A stretch of 64,000 bases of DNA from an uncultured Collinsella sp. (GCA_902491395.1 CABUHO010000002.1:62001-126000), one strand, 5' to 3'. Positions 24,191 to 32,892 are shown, counted from the first letter of the stretch. Notes: generated by a model from the letters alone, not told the origin. Translations and numbers: made by a program.

Positions 24191-24982
24191 TTACTCCTCG
24201 TCGTCCTCGTCGTCCGAGAACAGGTCCAGACGGCTCACAAACAAGCCCTCCTTGCCCTCGCGCGCGGTAATGACCACGCGAGCGATGGCGAGCGAAATCT
24301 CGTAGAGCGAAAGCAGGGCGCCGTACATGAGACCCAGCGTAACGGGCGAGCCGTCGGGCGTAATCACAGCCGAACCCACGAGCAGGCCTACGTACACGTA
24401 GCGCCAGGCGCTGCGGAAGGCCGCATAGGACACGATGTGGAAAACGGACAGGTAGAAGATGATGAGCGGCAGCTCAAACGCCACACCAAAGCCGATCATA
24501 AAGAGCAGCTCCATGTTGACGTAGTTCTCCAGATCGGGCAGCGCCGTAGCGACAGCCGAGGTCTCGCCGATGAGCCACTCAAAGCCCGCCGGGATGATGA
24601 TGAAGTAGCAGAAGATGGCACCCAGGAAGAACAGCACCGTCGAGGCGAGCACCGTGGGCACAACCCACTTGCGCTCGTTGGGGCGCAGTGCCGGCAGGAA
24701 AAATGCCAGGATCTGCCAGATGATCATGGGCGTGCACATGACCACGGCCATCTTGATGGCCAGCGAGAAGCGCAGGCCAAAACCGCCGAGCGTGGTGGTG
24801 ATGTAGAACTTACCGTCCGGCACAAAGGAGCGGATGGGGTCTTCCAAGATGTCGAGCACCACGGGTGTGGCGAAATACAGCACGATAGCGGCGGCAAACA
24901 CCGACACGACCACGATGGTCAGGCGGCGACGAAGCTCTCCCAGGTGATCGAAGAGCGGCATACGCGCAGGTCCGATAGGCAT
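24191..24982 (-). CDS. tatC: Twin-arginine translocase subunit TatC
   Basis: 263 residues and six predicted transmembrane helices. The N-terminus (MPLFDHLGELRRRLTIVV) matches the conserved signal-recognition region of TatC. PAGFEWLIG and the FGVAFELPLIIFYL segment are also typical. The C-terminal tail is acidic (DLFSDDEDDEE). Its ATG overlaps the tatA stop (TAATG), so the two are coupled. Confidence 0.95.
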   Translation of the reverse strand: MPIGPARMPLFDHLGELRRRLTIVVVSVFAAAIVLYFATPVVLDILEDPIRSFVPDGKFYITTTLGGFGLRFSLAIKMAVVMCTPMIIWQILAFFLPALRPNERKWVVPTVLASTVLFFLGAIFCYFIIIPAGFEWLIGETSAVATALPDLENYVNMELLFMIGFGVAFELPLIIFYLSVFHIVSYAAFRSAWRYVYVGLLVGSAVITPDGSPVTLGLMYGALLSLYEISLAIARVVITAREGKEGLFVSRLDLFSDDEDDEE

Positions 24983-25575
24983 TACTCATCGCCTCCCTTC
25001 GGGGCGTCGGCGGCAGCAGCGTCGTCCTCGGCCTCGAGCTCGCGAGCGAGCTGGTCGACGACGGCCTTGCGCTTGCGGGGACGGCGGGCGTAGAGGTCAG
25101 CCGTCGTGGGCTCTGCCGGCTCGGGCTCGGGGTCTGCAACAGGCTCGGGCTCGACAGCGGCTGTGGCCTCGGACTCGGCACCTGCGGGCTCGACGCCCTC
25201 GGTCGCAGGCTCCTTAGCAGCACCTTCGCCCTCAGCAGCACCCTCGCTCGCGGCCTTCTCGGCAGCAAGACGAGCGCGACGCTCGGCAAAGGTCTCCTTC
25301 TTGGCGGGCGCTACCGTCTCGGCGGCGTCCTCGTCCGCATCGGAATCGTCGTCGGTCGCAGCAGCCTTCTTGGGCTTGACCGGAGCCGAAGCAGCCTCGC
25401 TCACCGGATCGATAATCTCGGACTGAACAACGGCCGTCATCTTTTCCTGCGTCTCGCGGAACTGACGGATGGCACGGCCGATCGTGCGGCCCATCTGCGG
25501 GAGCTTATCCGGGCCAAACAGCAAAAAGCCGAAGACCACGATGATCGCGAGCTCACCCTCTCCAATACCAAACAC
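24982..25575 (-). CDS. tatA: Tat translocase subunit TatA/TatB
   Basis: 197 residues from a GTG at 25575 (VFGIGEGELAIIVVFGFLLFGPDKLPQMGR), chosen because GGAGG lies just upstream. A single N-terminal helix with the FGP hinge is followed by an amphipathic helix, as in TatA/B. The length and the GEGE/LPQMGR pattern are closer to TatB-like members. The C-terminus is a long acidic Ala/Glu/Pro region ending near Lys/Arg-rich patches. Only this TatA/B and TatC are present, giving a minimal Tat system. Confidence 0.9.
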   Translation of the reverse strand: MFGIGEGELAIIVVFGFLLFGPDKLPQMGRTIGRAIRQFRETQEKMTAVVQSEIIDPVSEAASAPVKPKKAAATDDDSDADEDAAETVAPAKKETFAERRARLAAEKAASEGAAEGEGAAKEPATEGVEPAGAESEATAAVEPEPVADPEPEPAEPTTADLYARRPRKRKAVVDQLARELEAEDDAAAADAPKGGDE

Positions 25576-25728
25576 ACATACCTCCAAGGCTCGATGTGAG
25601 TCGAGCCCGCACCGCGCCATTCGGCCGGAACTCGTCTATTCATTCGGTCAAGTATAGCGCCCGGACGCCAAAACGTCCGAGCGCATCACAAACATATGCC
25701 AAACGGCACGCCCTTTTGGGGGCAAAGA

Positions 25729-26043
25729 TTATGCAGCGGTGATCGAAATCTCCTGGTCGACACCCAACAGCAGAACCACGCGCATCACCGGGGGCTGCAC
25801 ATTGGTGCAGCTAAAGCGCTTGCCGTGGTCGGCCGCGTGGTGCGCGGCGCCCACGAGCACGCCAATGCCCGTCGAATCGATGTAGCTCACCTGGGCAAAA
25901 TTGAGCTCAACGGCCTCAGTGGGCTGCTCGAGCGCCAGGTCGATGGCATTGCGCAGGCTATCGGCGTTAGAGATATCGATCTCACCGGTCACCATAATGG
26001 TGTAGAGCTCTGGCGTGGGGTTGGTGGAAATACCCAAATCCAT
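25729..26043 (-). CDS. STAS-domain anti-sigma factor antagonist
   Basis: 104 residues, a single STAS domain. The phosphorylatable Ser sits in VSYIDSTGIGVLVGA, with surrounding strands MVTGEIDISNADSLRNAIDLAL. Proteins of this SpoIIAA/RsbV type bind an anti-sigma kinase and release a sigma factor. No matching kinase or sigma gene is near. AAAGGAG precedes the ATG. It is monocistronic here, with a 50-base gap to the next gene. Confidence 0.88.
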   Translation of the reverse strand: MDLGISTNPTPELYTIMVTGEIDISNADSLRNAIDLALEQPTEAVELNFAQVSYIDSTGIGVLVGAAHHAADHGKRFSCTNVQPPVMRVVLLLGVDQEISITAA

Positions 26044-26094
26044 GTATACGCTCCTTTACGTATCGAAAGTGCGGATAGTACGGGAAGCCGCGCG

Positions 26095-27399
26095 TTAGGC
26101 GCGCTCGGCACGCGCAAGCTCGGCAGCGACAAGCTTAACGGCCAGCACCAGCACATCGAGCGCGGCCTCCAGGTCCTCGACCGTGGGATAGCTCGGCGCG
26201 ATGCGGATGTTGGTGTCGCGCGGGTCCTTGCCATAGGGCCAGGTGGCACCGGCCGGCGTGAGCTTGACGCCCAGGTCGGCGCAAAGCGCGGCGACCTTTT
26301 GGGCCGAGCCCTCGGGACCATCGAAGCTTACAAAGTAGCCGCCGCGGGGGTGCGTCCAAGTGGCGCAGCCCGTGTCGCCCAAGCCCTCGGTGAGCTTGCG
26401 CTCGACGGCCTCAAAGCGCGGGCGCAGGAACTCGGCATGCTTTTTCATGTGCTCCTTGACCGCCTCGATGGTGGGAAGGAAGCGCACGTGACGCAGCTGG
26501 TTGAGCTTGTCGGCGCTGATGAGGCCGGCCTTCAGGCGCTTGGAGAACTCGGCGATAACCGCGGGGCTCGCACCAATAAAGCCGATGCCGGCGCCCGGGA
26601 AGGTGATCTTGGACGTCGAGGCAAAGGCCACCACACGGTCCTCGGTGCCCGCCGTGCGAGCGAGGTCAAAGATGTTTGCGAGCTCGTCGGTCTCGTCGTA
26701 CAGGTCGTGCACGCAGTAAGCGTTGTCCCAGAAGATGCGGAAATCGGGCGCAGCCGTGGGCATCTCGACCAGGCGGCGCACGGTGTCCTCGCTAAAGGTG
26801 ATGCCCGTGGGGTTGGAATACTTGGGCACGCACCAGATGCCCTTGATGGAATCGTCGGCGGCAACCAGGCGCTCAACCTCGTCCATGTCGGGGCCGTTGT
26901 CGGTCATCGCGACGGGGACGTTCTCGATGCCCAAGTCGGCGGTGATGCCAAAGTGGCGATCGTAGCCGGGAACGGGGCACAGGAACTTGACCTTCTTGCC
27001 GTCGTGCGCGGCCTCGTAGGCGTCCCAGGGCTCGCTGCCGCACGAGCCACAGCGCCAGAACATGCCGGCGATGTCATGCTCAATCAAAAGGCTCGACGAA
27101 CCCAGCACAAGCGTCTGCTCGGCGGGGCAACCCAAAAACTCCCCTGCCAGCTTGCGAGCCGAGGGAATGCCCTCGAAGCAGCCGTAGTTGGAGCAGTCGA
27201 CATTGCCGTCGTGCAGATCGGCATCGGCATTGAGGATATCGAGCATGGGTCGAGAGATGTCCACCTGGGAGGGCGACGGCTTGCCGCGGGCCATGTCGAG
27301 CGCCAGGCCCTTGGCCTTGACCTCGGCGACCTCGGCTTTGAGCGCCTCGATGGCGGCATCGAGTTCGGTGGTTTCCATCTTCTGGTAGATCGTCTGCAT
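26095..27399 (-). CDS. Class I aminotransferase, type 1c aspartate aminotransferase family
   Basis: 434 residues. The sequence MARGKPSPSQVDISRPMLDIL near residue 37 and SNYGCFEGIPSARKLAGEFLG mark the MocR-like/type 1c aspartate aminotransferase family. CVPKYSNPTGITFSEDTVRRL contains the NPTG motif, and the PLP Lys is in FASTSKITFPGAGIGF. It likely makes aspartate or glutamate from the oxo acids. The ATG follows AAAGG. It is convergent with nothing near and stands alone. Confidence 0.85.
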   Translation of the reverse strand: MQTIYQKMETTELDAAIEALKAEVAEVKAKGLALDMARGKPSPSQVDISRPMLDILNADADLHDGNVDCSNYGCFEGIPSARKLAGEFLGCPAEQTLVLGSSSLLIEHDIAGMFWRCGSCGSEPWDAYEAAHDGKKVKFLCPVPGYDRHFGITADLGIENVPVAMTDNGPDMDEVERLVAADDSIKGIWCVPKYSNPTGITFSEDTVRRLVEMPTAAPDFRIFWDNAYCVHDLYDETDELANIFDLARTAGTEDRVVAFASTSKITFPGAGIGFIGASPAVIAEFSKRLKAGLISADKLNQLRHVRFLPTIEAVKEHMKKHAEFLRPRFEAVERKLTEGLGDTGCATWTHPRGGYFVSFDGPEGSAQKVAALCADLGVKLTPAGATWPYGKDPRDTNIRIAPSYPTVEDLEAALDVLVLAVKLVAAELARAERA

Positions 27400-27548
27400 G
27401 GGTGCGACCTTTCGCGAAGCGGTACGTTGCAGTTCGTCTAAGTATAGACCGCCACCGCCCCAACGGTATGAAGCCGTGATAGATTAAGTTCATCGCAATG
27501 AATTACGAATCGCCGCGCATGGCGGCGTGGGGCGCCCAAGGAGGCACT

Positions 27549-27803
27549 ATGGAGTACGGATCGTTTAGGGCCGAGGAATTCGGCGACCTGCAGCGCCTGG
27601 TCGACGGGCTGTTTTACGACCGCCATGCCATCGACCGCCTGGACCTGATCGTACAGGCCGAAATCTTGGACCTGGCGCCCGATCTCATGGAAATCGTCAA
27701 CCTGCTACCGCCCGGCTACTACGACCGCCAATCGCTTTGCGACCAGCTCAACTCCGCCTTGGCCGCCCACGGCTGGGGCGCCGTCTACGGAACGGTGGAA
27801 TAA
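27549..27803 (+). CDS. Small protein of unknown function (84 aa)
   Basis: 84 residues from the ATG at 27549, picked for AAGGAGG 6 bases before it. It is acidic, with a short repeat-like helix pattern (DLQRLVDGLFYDRHAIDRLDLIVQAEILDLAPDLMEIVNLLPP). Its family is not recognised. It is divergent from the aminotransferase gene at its left. The 230-bp inverted-repeat element begins about 60 bases after its stop. Confidence 0.6.
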   Translation: MEYGSFRAEEFGDLQRLVDGLFYDRHAIDRLDLIVQAEILDLAPDLMEIVNLLPPGYYDRQSLCDQLNSALAAHGWGAVYGTVE

Positions 27804-27862
27804 GCCTCGAGGCCGGCGATTTGGCCCGCTTCCCGACCTTGGCGAGGCTTGTTTTAGGGCTT

Positions 27863-28092
27863 GTGGCCAAAAAAGGGCAAATATGAGTACTGTTACCTTT
27901 TTAGTAGCAGCGATTCTTGGTCGAAATCGGCAAAACTCGACTTGAAACTTCCTAATCACCGTCAGCTAGCGCCAAATTGGAAGTCGATGGTCACTCATTA
28001 ACGTACAGTTCTTATAACTTTGTTCATTATTTTCCGCACCTAAAATGATACGCCGTTTGTGACAGTACTCACAAACGGCGTTTTTTGACCAC
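27863..28092. mobile_element. 230-bp inverted-repeat element, copy A
   Basis: The left end reads GTGGCCAAAAAAGGG then CAAATATGAGTACTG. The right end, reversed, reads GTGGTCAAAAAACGCC then TTTGTGAGTACTG, with 23 of 30 bases matching. The first 49 bases match those of copy B (52456-52685) at 44 positions, and both elements are exactly 230 bp. The inside has no gene. It carries a hairpin CTGTTAC-CTTTTTA-GTAGCAG near the left end and a perfect 12-bp terminator-like stem near the right (28051-28080, then six T). No transposase is inside, as in a MITE. Confidence 0.7.
28051..28086 (+). terminator. Terminator-like hairpin at the right end of the 230-bp element
   Basis: CGCCGTTTGTGA (28051-28062) pairs with TCACAAACGGCG (28069-28080), followed by TTTTTT. 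It would stop plus-strand transcription arriving from the 84-residue gene. Confidence 0.75.
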
Positions 28093-28176
28093 TGGCGTGT
28101 CTGGCAGGCGGCAAGCACCGCCCGAATCCGCATTTTGAACGCGCCCGAATCGGTTCTGGAGCCGGTTTTCGCGCTC

Positions 28177-29535
28177 TTACTCGTCTTTGGGCGCGGGGTG
28201 CTTGCAGACCACGCTCATGTAGATCATGCCAAGCACGGCTGCGGTGACCGAACCGGCAAGAATGGCGGCCTTTGCGGCCAGGACCTCAAACTGGGCCGTC
28301 GGGAAGGCGAGGCCGCTGATGAGAATCGACATGGTAAAGCCGATACCGCCCAGAATGCCCACGCCGGCAATCATGTGCCAGTTGACATTGTGCGGCAGCT
28401 CGCAGGCCTTAAGCTTAACCAGGGCAAACGTCATACCAAAGATGCCGATCGGCTTGCCCAGCAGCATGCCAAAGTACACGCCGAGCGTCACCGGGTCGGT
28501 GAGCAGCGTGCTCATGTCCACGCCCACTAAGCGAACCTGCGCGTTTACGAACGCAAAGATCGGCAGGATCACAAAGTTGACCGGCGTGGAGATCAGACGC
28601 TCCATGCGGATAAGCGGCGGGGTCACGCGGTGCATGACGCGCTCGACCTTGGTTGTCGAGACGGTAAAGTCATGCTGGCCCAGGATGTGCGCCTCGTCAT
28701 CGTAACGGTCGTCGAGCAACGGCAGGCACTCGCCCAACCAATCGGTGAGGCTATCGAGCTTAACGCCGCACTTGGCCGGGATGGTAAAGGCCAAGATGAC
28801 GCCAGCAAGCGTGGCATGTACGCCGCTCTTGAACATGCAGAACCACAACAGCAGACCCAGTACCGAATACGGGGCAAGGCGGTAATGCTGCGTCTTGTTA
28901 AGCCACACGAGCGCGCAGGTCACAAGCGCGGCGGCGCCCAACCAAAACGGATTGGGGCTCTGACCGTAGAAGATGGCGATGGCGGCGATGGAAATCAGAT
29001 CGTCGGCGATGGCGAGCGTCGAGAAGAACACGCGCACGCCGTTGGGCACGCGATTGCCCAAAAGCGACAGCACGCCCAGCGCAAAGGCAATATCGGTTGC
29101 CATGGGGATGGCCCAACCGTTGCGGGCGCCGGCATGGTTAAAGATCAGGTAGATGCAGGCGGGAACGACGACGCCGCCCACGGCTGCCAACATGGGAAGC
29201 ATGGCCTGACGCGGATTCTTGAGCTCGCCGACCGTCATCTCGTACTTAAGCTCAATGCCCACCAACAAAAAGAAAATCGCCATGAGGAAGTCGTTGACGA
29301 AAAGCTCAACGGTGAGTCCGGCCGTAAGGTTACCCAGACCCACATACAGCGGGGTCTCCAAAAAGTGATGGATGGCCTCGTAGGCATCGGTGTTGGCGCA
29401 GATGACGGCGGCGATAGCGGCGAAGACCATGACGGCGGCGGAAATCGTGCCGTTCTCGGCGATGCGCTCCCAAATGTCGTGACGTTCAAAGCGCTTGCGC
29501 TCACGAACGTTGAACAGCTGCTCAGTTGCTGCCAT
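28177..29535 (-). CDS. nhaA: Na+/H+ antiporter NhaA
   Basis: 452 residues with about 12 transmembrane helices. It exchanges sodium for protons across the membrane, supporting salt and alkaline tolerance. Recognisable segments are VFAAIAAVICANTDAYEAIHHF, LMAIFFLLVGIELKYEM, GWAIPMATDIAFALGVLSLLG (the usual conserved Asp pair) and GFTMSILISGLAF. The length is somewhat above the about 390 residues of E. coli NhaA. AAAGGAGCC precedes the ATG. Two terminators lie upstream (29569-29782), so it is independently transcribed. Confidence 0.94.
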   Translation of the reverse strand: MAATEQLFNVRERKRFERHDIWERIAENGTISAAVMVFAAIAAVICANTDAYEAIHHFLETPLYVGLGNLTAGLTVELFVNDFLMAIFFLLVGIELKYEMTVGELKNPRQAMLPMLAAVGGVVVPACIYLIFNHAGARNGWAIPMATDIAFALGVLSLLGNRVPNGVRVFFSTLAIADDLISIAAIAIFYGQSPNPFWLGAAALVTCALVWLNKTQHYRLAPYSVLGLLLWFCMFKSGVHATLAGVILAFTIPAKCGVKLDSLTDWLGECLPLLDDRYDDEAHILGQHDFTVSTTKVERVMHRVTPPLIRMERLISTPVNFVILPIFAFVNAQVRLVGVDMSTLLTDPVTLGVYFGMLLGKPIGIFGMTFALVKLKACELPHNVNWHMIAGVGILGGIGFTMSILISGLAFPTAQFEVLAAKAAILAGSVTAAVLGMIYMSVVCKHPAPKDE

Positions 29536-29568
29536 GGGCGGCTCCTTTCACGGGAAGGCTCCCGTCTT

Positions 29569-29606
29569 AAAAAAGCACGGCCCGCCCAAGTGGCGGCGCC
29601 GCGCTC
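29569..29606 (-). terminator. Second terminator upstream of nhaA
   Basis: The stem AGCACGG (29574-29580) with CCGCGCT-like pairing (to 29606) is followed on the minus strand by TTTTTT. It acts as a back-up after the pyrophosphatase terminator. Confidence 0.6.
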
Positions 29607-29742
29607 TAACGTATTACGCTTGCATCTAGCCTACCCTGCACGACAAGCACGCAGGCGTGGCCGAAAAGCGGAACCACAGGTTGAACATTATTTGCTCAAC
29701 GGCACGGGCGCGCCTGCCCAAGAGACGACGCAGCGTCGTGCA

Positions 29743-29782
29743 CAAAAAACGACCGGAGCGCGGGGCGTCCGCGATCCGGTCG
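29743..29782 (-). terminator. Terminator after the pyrophosphatase gene
   Basis: CGACCGG (29750-29756) pairs with CCGGTCG (29776-29782), with GCGC inner pairing and a TTTTTTG run on the minus strand. Confidence 0.85.
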
Positions 29783-29802
29783 TGGCGTTCGGTCAACTAA
29801 GC

Positions 29803-30726
29803 CTAGCAGGCGGCCATGATGGGAGCAGCGACCTGCTTCTTACGGGAGAGGACGCCCGGCATCCAGACGCCGTCGTGCTCGTCGGCAATGCCCAGGCCCT
29901 TCTGAGCGGCCTCGGTCTCGCCCTCGAGCAGGACCTGCGAGCCCTCCTCCATGATGTCGGTGATGCACAGGACGATGCCATCGGCACCCTTCTCGGCGGC
30001 GTAGGCGCGCATGGCCTCGCGGATCTCGTCGATCATACCGAGCGCACGGCTCTTGTCGACGGTCTCGTACTGGCCGATGAGCAGCTTCTTGCCGGCGGGC
30101 TCGAACATCTTGATGTCGTTGCCGACCATCTCGGCTGCGGTGAAGGAGCCGGACGGACGGGTGAGGAAGACCTCCATGCCAAACTTGACCGGGTCGACGC
30201 CCACCTGCTCGCCGAGCTTGGCGGCGACGGCGCGGTCGACATCGGTGGTGGTGGGGCTCTTGAGCATGAGCGTGTCGGTCATCATGGCCGAGAGCAGCAG
30301 CTTGGCCTGGACGTCGGAAAGCTCAACGCCGAGCACGTCGGCGAGCTTGGTGACGATGGTGCAGCTGGAGCCCCAGGGCAGGCAGATGTAGTGCAGCGGG
30401 CCGGCGGTCTCGAAGTCGCCGATGCGGTGATGATCGACAACGCCAAAGACCGTGGCGTCCTTAAGGCCGGCGACGGACTGGGCAGACTCGTTGTGGTCGG
30501 TGAGGACGACGAGCTGACCGGCCTCGACGGACTCGATCACGCGGGGCTCGGCGATGCCGGCGTCGGCGAGCAGCTTGGCGGACTCGGCCGGAAGCTGACC
30601 AAGGGCGCAGGCCTCGTAGGTGTTGCCGGCATACTCAACCTGGTTGAGCAGCTGGGACAGGACGACGGCGCTCATAATGGCGTCGTTATCGGGGTTCTGG
30701 TGGCCAAAGACAAGAACGTTTGCCAT
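29803..30726 (-). CDS. ppaC: Manganese-dependent inorganic pyrophosphatase
   Basis: 307 residues, a family II (DHH) pyrophosphatase that hydrolyses pyrophosphate to phosphate. The metal-binding HQNPDND (9-15) and VVDHHRIG motifs are clear, as are LPWGSSCTIV and the C-terminal GVLSRKKQ substrate site. Length is typical. GGAGG precedes the ATG. Confidence 0.95.
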   Translation of the reverse strand: MANVLVFGHQNPDNDAIMSAVVLSQLLNQVEYAGNTYEACALGQLPAESAKLLADAGIAEPRVIESVEAGQLVVLTDHNESAQSVAGLKDATVFGVVDHHRIGDFETAGPLHYICLPWGSSCTIVTKLADVLGVELSDVQAKLLLSAMMTDTLMLKSPTTTDVDRAVAAKLGEQVGVDPVKFGMEVFLTRPSGSFTAAEMVGNDIKMFEPAGKKLLIGQYETVDKSRALGMIDEIREAMRAYAAEKGADGIVLCITDIMEEGSQVLLEGETEAAQKGLGIADEHDGVWMPGVLSRKKQVAAPIMAAC

Positions 30727-30840
30727 GGATATCCTCCACTTGATATGTGTACTTGGACGTAGCTATGGTAGCACGCCGATGCCGAGCCTTCGCAGACGGA
30801 AGGGCTACGGCATATTTTGGGGCAGGCATGGAGGCCAAGA

Positions 30841-30890
30841 CTGTCCCTTTTGCACCATGTTGGTGCAAAGTAACCTGGCCCCCTTGCACC
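30841..30890. repeat. Palindromic repeat (TTTGCACCA/TGGTGCAAA)
   Basis: TTTGCACCA (30849-30857) with TGGTGCAAA (30861-30869), inside a longer mixed repeat that ends CCCCCTTGCACC. The core TGCACCAYGTTGGTGCAAAG is shared with the element at 41208-41274. It is located between ppaC and the glucokinase gene. Confidence 0.6.
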
Positions 30891-30892
30891 AG

Positions 30893-31846
30893 CTATTTGC
30901 CGGCGGCGCGCAGGGCTACGTAAGCGGCACCGATGATGCCGGCGTCGTTGCCGAGCGAAGCGACCTTAATGGGCGTCTCGCGCGAGGCGGAGAGCGCGTA
31001 CTGCTTAAAGTGCTCGCGGACCTTGTCGAGGTAGACATCGGCCGAGGCGGATGCGCCGCCGCCGATGAGGAACATCTCGGGATCGACCACGTTGGCAATA
31101 AGCGCCAGGGCGCGACCGAGATAGTCGGCCATGGTATCGGCCGCGGCCAGCGCGAGCTTGTCGCCCTCGCGGCAGGCCTGGAACACGTCCTTGGAATCGG
31201 AAGGGCCAGTGAGCTCGATGGGCTCGACGCCCGCCTTCTTGCACTCGGCAAGGTAGTTACTCACCACGCCGGTGGCGCTGGAATACTGCTCCAGATGGCC
31301 ATGGCCACCACAGCCGCAGGTGCGCTCCTCTTCGGGGTTCAGGCACATATGGCCAATCTCGCCGCCGGCGCCCACAACGCCTGATACCACGTCGCCGTTG
31401 ACGATAACGCCGCCGCCAACGCCGGTACCGATGGTGACCATTACCACGTTTTGCACGCCCTTGGCGGAGCCGAGCCAGGCCTCGCCCATGGCAGCGGCGT
31501 TGGCATCGTTCTCGTACTTAACGACCGCGTCGGGGCAGTGCTCCTGAATGGCGACTCTCAGCTCGGGCAGGTTAATGGCAATGTTGGCCTTGACCTTGGC
31601 ATCGCCCGATGCCGGGATGGGGCACGGAACGGCCAGGCCAATACCCGCCACAAAGGCGCGCGGAATCTGGGCCTTGGCGACCACCTGGTCGATAGCCTCG
31701 GTCACCGCGGCAAAGCCCGCGGCGTCAACAATAGGCGGCGTGGGCACGCTGGCCTTGGCCAGCAGGTTACCGTCCTCGTCGAACAGGCCCTCCTTAACCG
31801 AAGTGCCGCCGACGTCGATGCCGATGTAATACTGCTTAGGTTCCAT
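30893..31846 (-). CDS. ROK-family glucokinase
   Basis: 317 residues from the ATG at 31846, after AAAGGCGGG. The N-terminal phosphate-binding loop is YIGIDVGGTSVKEGLFD. The ATP/sugar region VVMVTIGTGVGGGVIVNGDVV and the Glu in AGGEIGH are standard for sugar kinases. The zinc motif, normally CxCGxxGCxE, reads CGCGGHGHLE here, with His for the third Cys. This is plausible as a metal ligand. It phosphorylates glucose in the cytoplasm, and the neighbouring cellobiose PTS and phospho-beta-glucosidase supply glucose. Glucokinase rather than a regulator, since no N-terminal HTH is present. Confidence 0.88.
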   Translation of the reverse strand: MEPKQYYIGIDVGGTSVKEGLFDEDGNLLAKASVPTPPIVDAAGFAAVTEAIDQVVAKAQIPRAFVAGIGLAVPCPIPASGDAKVKANIAINLPELRVAIQEHCPDAVVKYENDANAAAMGEAWLGSAKGVQNVVMVTIGTGVGGGVIVNGDVVSGVVGAGGEIGHMCLNPEEERTCGCGGHGHLEQYSSATGVVSNYLAECKKAGVEPIELTGPSDSKDVFQACREGDKLALAAADTMADYLGRALALIANVVDPEMFLIGGGASASADVYLDKVREHFKQYALSASRETPIKVASLGNDAGIIGAAYVALRAAGK

Positions 31847-31901
31847 AGGAGCCCGCCTTTCTCGTTTAAACATTGCCTGTATGGTACCGCTCCCAAGGCA
31901 G

Positions 31902-31940
31902 AAACCTACCAAAAAGGGACAGGTTTGTTTTGGCAGGTTT
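31902..31940. repeat. Inverted repeat AAACCTACCAAAA
   Basis: AAACCTACCAAAA (31902-31914) with TTTTGGCAGGTTT (31928-31940), one mismatch. Between the arms is AGGGACAGGTTTG. The words GGTTTGTTTTGGCAGGTT and GGGACAGG resemble the 87-bp repeat at 35793-35879. Confidence 0.55.
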
Positions 31941-31993
31941 TATCTGTGAAAACGCAAACGACCGCTCAAAAGGTCACGCAGGGCCTTCGCCAA

Positions 31994-32030
31994 ATATAAG
32001 GGCGCCGGGAGGCGGAGACTCCCGGCGCCC
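31994..32030 (-). terminator. Terminator after the cellobiose PTS EIIA
   Basis: GGGCGCCGGGA (32000-32010) pairs perfectly with TCCCGGCGCCC (32020-32030). A TTATATTT stretch follows on the minus strand. Confidence 0.75.
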
Positions 32031-32087
32031 GTCAAAGGGACTGTATTGTCTGTTGGACCGCACGGCCCATCGCGGCGATAACGCCGA

Positions 32088-32420
32088 CTAGGCCTTGAGT
32101 GCCTGCAGCTGCTTGTGGATCTCGATGAGCTCCGTCGCCATGACGCGCATGGTCTCGGTGCCGGCCATCTGGTCCTCGGCATGCAGCAGAATCAGCGGGG
32201 CCTCGCCGTTACGCTCGCCGTTGGCCTCCTTCTTCAGAAGCCCCATGTGAACATCGTGGCCACCGTTATAGGCCTCGTCGCCCTGCTTGATAAGCTCCTC
32301 GGCGGCGTCAAAATCGCCCTCCTTGGCCTTTTGCACGGCATTGATGTACATGCTCTTGGCGGTACCGACGTAGCTGATGATCTCAAAGCAGGTCATCTGC
32401 AGTTCGTTCATATCCTCCAT
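32088..32420 (-). CDS. Lactose/cellobiose-family PTS EIIA
   Basis: 110 residues, a three-helix EIIA. The phosphorylated His80 lies in LILLHAEDQMAGTE, where the family pattern is LxxHAQDHLM. The start at 32420 is chosen because TAGGTG precedes it. An ATG three codons further (MNELQM) is possible. EIIA passes phosphate from HPr to EIIB. It is 9 bases from the EIIB stop and the last gene of the minus-strand cellobiose PTS set. Confidence 0.9.
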   Translation of the reverse strand: MEDMNELQMTCFEIISYVGTAKSMYINAVQKAKEGDFDAAEELIKQGDEAYNGGHDVHMGLLKKEANGERNGEAPLILLHAEDQMAGTETMRVMATELIEIHKQLQALKA

Positions 32421-32429
32421 GCGGAGCAC

Positions 32430-32732
32430 CTAGCCCATCACGCTGACGCAGTGGTCGATGATGCCGGCAGCGTTCATGCGGCCGTAGTCGACCATGTTGA
32501 TGACCTCGACCGGGAAACGACCGGCGGCCTCCTTCTCAAAATCGCCCTTGGTGTAGCCGATCTGCGGGCCAAGCAGCAACATGTCGCACTCGCCCAGGTG
32601 ATCGTGGGCCTCGTTCATGGGACGAGCCTCGACCTCAATATCCAGACCACGGTTTGCAACCTCGGCCTGCATCTTCTGAACCAGCAGGCTCGTGGACATA
32701 CCGGCATTGCAGCAGAGCATGATCTTCTTCAT
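32430..32732 (-). CDS. Lactose/cellobiose-family PTS EIIB
   Basis: 100 residues. The active-site Cys8 is in CCNAGMSTSLLV, the EIIB-cellobiose signature. LLLGPQIGYTKGDFE and VINMVDYGRMN follow the family pattern. AAGGAGG precedes the ATG. Order on the minus strand is GH1, EIIC, EIIB, EIIA. Confidence 0.93.
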   Translation of the reverse strand: MKKIMLCCNAGMSTSLLVQKMQAEVANRGLDIEVEARPMNEAHDHLGECDMLLLGPQIGYTKGDFEKEAAGRFPVEVINMVDYGRMNAAGIIDHCVSVMG

Positions 32733-32892
32733 GGTTTCCTCCTTATAACTGCGCGGCGCGCAGACGACGACTGGTTTTATTCCTTGCGGCTATTGTGCCC
32801 ACCCCCTGCATCTTTACACAAGGGAGAGAGCCGCGGGCACCGGCACCGCGTACCGGTGCCCGCAACGGTGAAAGGGACGAACGTTAGGCGTT

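Noticed and set aside
28630..30762. Plus-strand open frame of 710 codons across nhaA and ppaC
   Set aside because: It crosses two convincing minus-strand genes and two terminators, with no start signal.
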